Shown in pieces: positions 60,817 through 64,000 of a stretch of 64,000 bases of DNA. Where the stretch lies: NCBI RefSeq assembly GCF_964036645.1, contig NZ_OZ038525.1, forward strand, positions 4,592,001 to 4,656,000, given 5' to 3'. The notes beneath the pieces were generated by a model. The model did not search any database, had not been told where the DNA came from, and worked only from the letters and a program-made list of their open reading frames with translations. The DNA is from Tenacibaculum sp. 190524A02b. GTDB lineage: Bacteria; Bacteroidota; Bacteroidia; Flavobacteriales; Flavobacteriaceae. A program made the translations under genes and the position numbers. The number at the start of each line of letters is the position of its first letter. Within the stretch, counting starts at the first letter, position 1.

Positions 60817-62425
60817 TAGGTAAATCAATTTTAAAAATGGTACGTTCAGAGTTTGAGCTTAGTGTAATAACTCCATTGTGTTTTTCAATAATTTTTTTGG
60901 TATAGTATAAGCCTATGCCAAAACCTTTAACATCATGAGTATTTCCTTTAGGAACTCTATAAAATTTATCGAAAATTTTTGATTGTTGGTTTTTATCAAT
61001 TCCATTACCATTATCTGCAATTGTAATTTCAATAGTGTTTAATATAAGAGAAACATTAACGTCAATTTTACTTCCTCCGTACTTAATAGCATTGTCTATT
61101 AAGTTAGAAATAGCATTTTCTATATGAAAAACATCAATATTAATGGAATAGTTGTTAATGTTTTTAAAAAATTGAATGGTTTTATCATTACTAATTAATT
61201 GGTGCTTTTTAGTAACCTTCTCAATAAGTTCAATAATATCTGTTTCTTCTTTTTTTAGTAATAGTTTTTCACTATCAAGAGTTGCAGTTTCAAGAAGCTT
61301 CTCAACCATTTGATGTAGTTTTTTTAATTGAACAGCAGAAATTGATAAGTATTTTTTAGTTTTTTCTTTATCATCAATGATGTTAAAATTATCAATAGCC
61401 TCAATAGCAGTAGAAACTGTTGTAATGGGAGTTTTAAATTCGTGAGTTATATTACTAATTAAATCATTTTTGATTTCTGCTAACTCTTTCTGTTGATTAA
61501 TTATTTTTAATAAATAAAATAAACTAGCAATAACAGCTAATGATAGTATTAAAGATAATAGTATCCCTGTAGAACTTCTTTTTAAAGTTTCTAATGTAGG
61601 GTTAGAGTAAATTAAATTTATATTTTCTCCGCTTTTTAAAAAACTAGATAGAGCTTGTATTTTTAATCCATATGAATTTGCAGAGTTGGTTATTTTTGAA
61701 GAGTTATACAATGTATCACATTTATAATGATCTAAGTAGAAGTTAGTATTTATTTTTTTCTTCAAAAGTATAGTTTTGGTAATTGAATCTACTTTTTGTA
61801 GTTCTAAACTATCATTTTGGATTGATATAAATATGGTTTTTAAGTCTTTAATTAGTTTAAGGCTATCTGTAGCTTTTTTACCATGAAAAACAGATACATT
61901 ATTAATGTTACCAGAGTTTTTTATGTTTATACCTTTTTTAAGGTTGTTATCTAGCTGTGTTATTTGTTTTATCTCAAGAGTTTGTTTATAGGCACTATCA
62001 TTTAGTATCTCATTTTGAGTATCTATAATGATTGTTTTAAAAAAAAGAGAATCAATTTTTTTAAACTTTTTTTGATCGCTAGTTGAAAAATCTAAAGAAG
62101 TGACTTCTTCAGGTAGTTTATTTTTATATAAAGTCTGCTTATTAGAATCTTTAGAAACGGTTATGAATTGATTCCATACTTTATTTTTTAAAGATATTTT
62201 TGAGTTAGCTATACTATCGGATTCTACTATTGCGAAAAAATTACTTTTTGATAAGTCAGAAAAATATAAATCTATAGCTTTATTTAAACTGTATTGTACT
62301 TCATTAATAACCCTTTGTTTATTTAGTTCATAGTTTTTGTAATTCCAATAAAATTGAACAGCAATAGTAGTAATAATTGTTATACTTATAAAGTAGAGGA
62401 TCCAGTTGTGTTTTTTAATACTCAT
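60806..62425 (-). CDS. Sensor histidine kinase
   Basis: 539 residues from the ATG at 62425, followed directly by a membrane helix (WILYFISITIITTIAVQFYW). A ~260-residue periplasmic part, a second helix (GILLSLILSLAVIASLFYLL) near 300, then the dimerisation domain NITHEFKTPITTV with the phospho-His, and the ATPase domain with N, G1 (ADNGNGID) and GFGIGLYYTKKII boxes. Together with the OmpR regulator it forms a two-component system. Its signal is unknown. A -7 box TACCTTTG at 62430-62437 lies just before the ATG. Confidence 0.9.
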   Translation of the reverse strand: MSIKKHNWILYFISITIITTIAVQFYWNYKNYELNKQRVINEVQYSLNKAIDLYFSDLSKSNFFAIVESDSIANSKISLKNKVWNQFITVSKDSNKQTLYKNKLPEEVTSLDFSTSDQKKFKKIDSLFFKTIIIDTQNEILNDSAYKQTLEIKQITQLDNNLKKGINIKNSGNINNVSVFHGKKATDSLKLIKDLKTIFISIQNDSLELQKVDSITKTILLKKKINTNFYLDHYKCDTLYNSSKITNSANSYGLKIQALSSFLKSGENINLIYSNPTLETLKRSSTGILLSLILSLAVIASLFYLLKIINQQKELAEIKNDLISNITHEFKTPITTVSTAIEAIDNFNIIDDKEKTKKYLSISAVQLKKLHQMVEKLLETATLDSEKLLLKKEETDIIELIEKVTKKHQLISNDKTIQFFKNINNYSINIDVFHIENAISNLIDNAIKYGGSKIDVNVSLILNTIEITIADNGNGIDKNQQSKIFDKFYRVPKGNTHDVKGFGIGLYYTKKIIEKHNGVITLSSNSERTIFKIDLPNEH

Positions 62426-62429
62426 AATA

Positions 62430-62437
62430 CAAAGGTA
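62430..62437 (-). promoter_or_regulatory. Candidate -7 box of the two-component operon
   Basis: Minus-strand TACCTTTG matches TAnnTTTG and lies 4 bases before the ATG at 62425, which would give a nearly leaderless mRNA. Confidence 0.4.
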
Positions 62438-62464
62438 CGTAGGTAAAGTTAATAAAAAGAGTGT

Positions 62465-62490
62465 GTTAACACTAGTTAACACTAGTTAAC
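62465..62490. promoter_or_regulatory. Three GTTAAC palindromes at 10-bp spacing
   Basis: GTTAAC at 62465, 62475 and 62485, joined by ACTA, so the unit GTTAACACTA repeats exactly. The sites lie 28 bases before the kinase -7 box and 60 bases before the GLPGLI gene start. Direct repeats one turn apart are the standard OmpR-type binding pattern, so this may be the operator for the neighbouring response regulator on both divergent units. Confidence 0.55.
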
Positions 62491-62549
62491 TCAAAAAGAT
62501 ATTAATCAGTTTCATCTTTGTGAAATCAAATTTTAAAAAATGATAAATT

Positions 62550-63392
62550 ATGGTAAGAATTATAATGTTAATAATAATTATGTGTGCTACACTACCTATT
62601 TTTTCTCAGAAAATTCAAGGAAAAGCAATTTATAAAACACATAGAAAAATAGATGTAAAGCTGGATAGTAAAAAAGTAGGGGGGAATTCAGATATTCAAA
62701 AAGCGATTAATGAACAATTAAAAAAACAATTTCAAAAAACATATGTATTAAGTTTTACCTCACAAGAATCTACGTATAAACAAAAAGAAAAACTTTCAAA
62801 ACCTGAATTCTCTACTGGAGGTGTACAAATTGAAATTGTAGGGAATGGAAGTGTTAATGATGTTTTATATAAAAATTTAAGCGAAAATAGATATTTAAAC
62901 AAAACGGAAATTAGTGGTAAATTATTTTTAATAAATGATAAGTTTCTAGATTTGAAGTGGGAAATGACAGGAGAAACCAAAACCATAGGGAAATATACAT
63001 GCTATAAGGCTGTAAGAGAACAACAAATAGAAAGTGTTAGTTTTACAAGTTCAGAGGAAGGAAAGGACAAAAAAGAAAGAAAAAAAGAAATAGAAGAAAC
63101 AATTGCATGGTATACTCCAGAGATTCCTATAAGTAATGGACCAGGGATGCATGGAGGTTTACCTGGATTAATATTAGAGATTCAAGAAGGGAAACAAACT
63201 ATTGTGTGTTCAGAAATAGTAATTAATCCATCAAAAAAAATAGAAATAAAAGAACCTACCAAAGGTAAAAAAGTTACTCAAGAAAAGTTTGATAAAATAA
63301 TGAGAGAAAAAAATGAGGAAATGATGGAGCGTTTTAAAAATAGACGTAAAAGTAAAGATGGTAGCTCTTTTAGTATAGAAATTCAAGGGTAG
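62550..63392 (+). CDS. GLPGLI family protein
   Basis: 280 residues. Signal peptide (IIMLIIIMCATLPIFS, cleaved near residue 19) and the family motif in GPGMHGGLPGLILEI near 195. The C-terminal end is Lys-rich. Members are exported proteins of Bacteroidota, usually next to a large outer-membrane beta-barrel protein, as here with the gene at 63451. The role is unknown; a partner of that barrel is likely. A weak -7-like box is at 62513-62520. Confidence 0.9.
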   Translation: MVRIIMLIIIMCATLPIFSQKIQGKAIYKTHRKIDVKLDSKKVGGNSDIQKAINEQLKKQFQKTYVLSFTSQESTYKQKEKLSKPEFSTGGVQIEIVGNGSVNDVLYKNLSENRYLNKTEISGKLFLINDKFLDLKWEMTGETKTIGKYTCYKAVREQQIESVSFTSSEEGKDKKERKKEIEETIAWYTPEIPISNGPGMHGGLPGLILEIQEGKQTIVCSEIVINPSKKIEIKEPTKGKKVTQEKFDKIMREKNEEMMERFKNRRKSKDGSSFSIEIQG

Positions 63393-63450
63393 AAGATAGT
63401 CGTGAAGATGGCCAATTTTAGTATTTCCTAAACAATCAAAATAAAAAATA

Positions 63451-64000
63451 ATGATCAGAATAATAATAGTCATTTTCATGACTACATGGACTTCCATTGC
63501 GCAAATTAAAGTGACTGGAGTGGTAAAAGATAGTATAGGAACTCCACTTGAAATGGCAAATGTGATAGCAATTAATAAAAAAACTAAAAAGCTAGACTCT
63601 TATGGTTTTACTGATGCTAAAGGGAATTACTTGTTGAGTTTAAAAAAGAATTCCAGTTATACTATTAAAATAAGTTATATAGGTAAAAAGCCTTCTGAAA
63701 ATTTATTAAACACAAAGGAAACGGCTATTAATAAAGATTTTGTGCTATTGGATGATGCTACTTTAGATGAGGTAAATATATCTTATAAAATGCCTGTAAC
63801 TATTAAAGGAGATACTATTGTTTACAACGCCGACAGCTTTACCACAGGTACCGAGAGGAAACTAGGAGATGTTTTAAAAAAATTACCAGGAGTAAATGTA
63901 AATGAAGATGGAGAGATAGAGGTAGAAGGGAAAAAAGTGAAAAAAGTTATGGTAGAAGGGAAAAACTTTTTTGAAGGAGATAGTAAATTAGCAACTAAAA
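63451..64000 (+). CDS. Outer-membrane beta-barrel protein with carboxypeptidase-like domain (3' end outside window)
   Basis: 183 residues visible before the window ends. Signal peptide (IIIVIFMTTWTSIA), then a carboxypeptidase regulatory-like domain (KVTGVVKDSIGTPLEMANVIA) at ~20-105, and a plug-like start with DVLKKLPGVNVNEDGEIEV. The pattern is that of the OMP_b-brl_3 family of TonB-receptor-like proteins, often paired with GLPGLI proteins. It follows the GLPGLI gene by 58 bases. The barrel part lies beyond the window. Confidence 0.85.
   Translation, partial: MIRIIIVIFMTTWTSIAQIKVTGVVKDSIGTPLEMANVIAINKKTKKLDSYGFTDAKGNYLLSLKKNSSYTIKISYIGKKPSENLLNTKETAINKDFVLLDDATLDEVNISYKMPVTIKGDTIVYNADSFTTGTERKLGDVLKKLPGVNVNEDGEIEVEGKKVKKVMVEGKNFFEGDSKLATK

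Overview
The window is a piece of an AT-rich chromosome from a member of the Bacteroidota, most likely family Flavobacteriaceae. Evidence: gliding genes gldB and gldC, a PorP/SprF-type protein, GLPGLI and TonB-linked outer-membrane proteins, a lipidated TamA-like protein (TamL type), a FolK-deoxynucleoside kinase fusion, and TAnnTTTG -7 promoter boxes instead of E. coli-type promoters. The genus cannot be fixed from sequence alone. No rRNA, tRNA, CRISPR array, integrase or intact insertion sequence was seen.

Layout. 1-4630 is the end of a surface-polysaccharide cluster (ABC exporter, GT11 fucosyltransferase-like and GT2 glycosyltransferases, nucleoside phosphorylase). 4631-13760 is the most accessory-looking part. 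It has a degenerate dispersed repeat, a methyltransferase fused to an unknown N-terminal region, a Nif11-like small protein and three large proteins without signal peptides that share domains in a mosaic way. It ends with a small HTH-like gene preceded by a phased 42-bp TGTACA repeat array. 13757-17061 holds a metallophosphoesterase, a PLP-dependent Cys/Met-metabolism enzyme and an NhaC antiporter. 17133-25519 is a hydroxyproline utilisation locus: epimerase, D-amino-acid oxidase-type dehydrogenase, DHDPS-family deaminase and semialdehyde dehydrogenase, with a secreted DPP4-type peptidase and a divergent AraC regulator. 25605-34552 is envelope biogenesis and core metabolism (PorP/SprF, murI, two OmpH/Skp proteins, bamA, uppS, a beta-barrel protein, nadK, a CBS protein). 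34644-44555 carries pdxJ, a hydrolase, a small divergent HTH-like pair, a holin-family membrane protein, tig, clpP, clpX, a leucine-rich-repeat protein and dnaG. 44661-51134 has nadE, gldB, gldC, folK-dNK, a TonB receptor and two paralogous 43-residue genes. 51346-60081 is housekeeping (pnp, rpsO, accD, fbaA, tamL, a SpoU methyltransferase, a deoxynucleoside kinase). 60136-64000 is a two-component system next to a GLPGLI gene and the start of an outer-membrane beta-barrel protein.

The strongest unexplained signals are: (a) the mosaic family of three proteins at 7158-12697; (b) six TGTACA palindromes with exact 32/10/32/10/32 spacing before the HTH-like gene at 13254; (c) two uncatalogued 43-residue paralogues at 44661 and 51003; (d) three GTTAAC palindromes at exactly 10-bp spacing between the two-component operon and the GLPGLI gene; (e) loss of zinc-ribbon cysteines in both DnaG and AccD. 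Function statements for (a)-(d) are inference.
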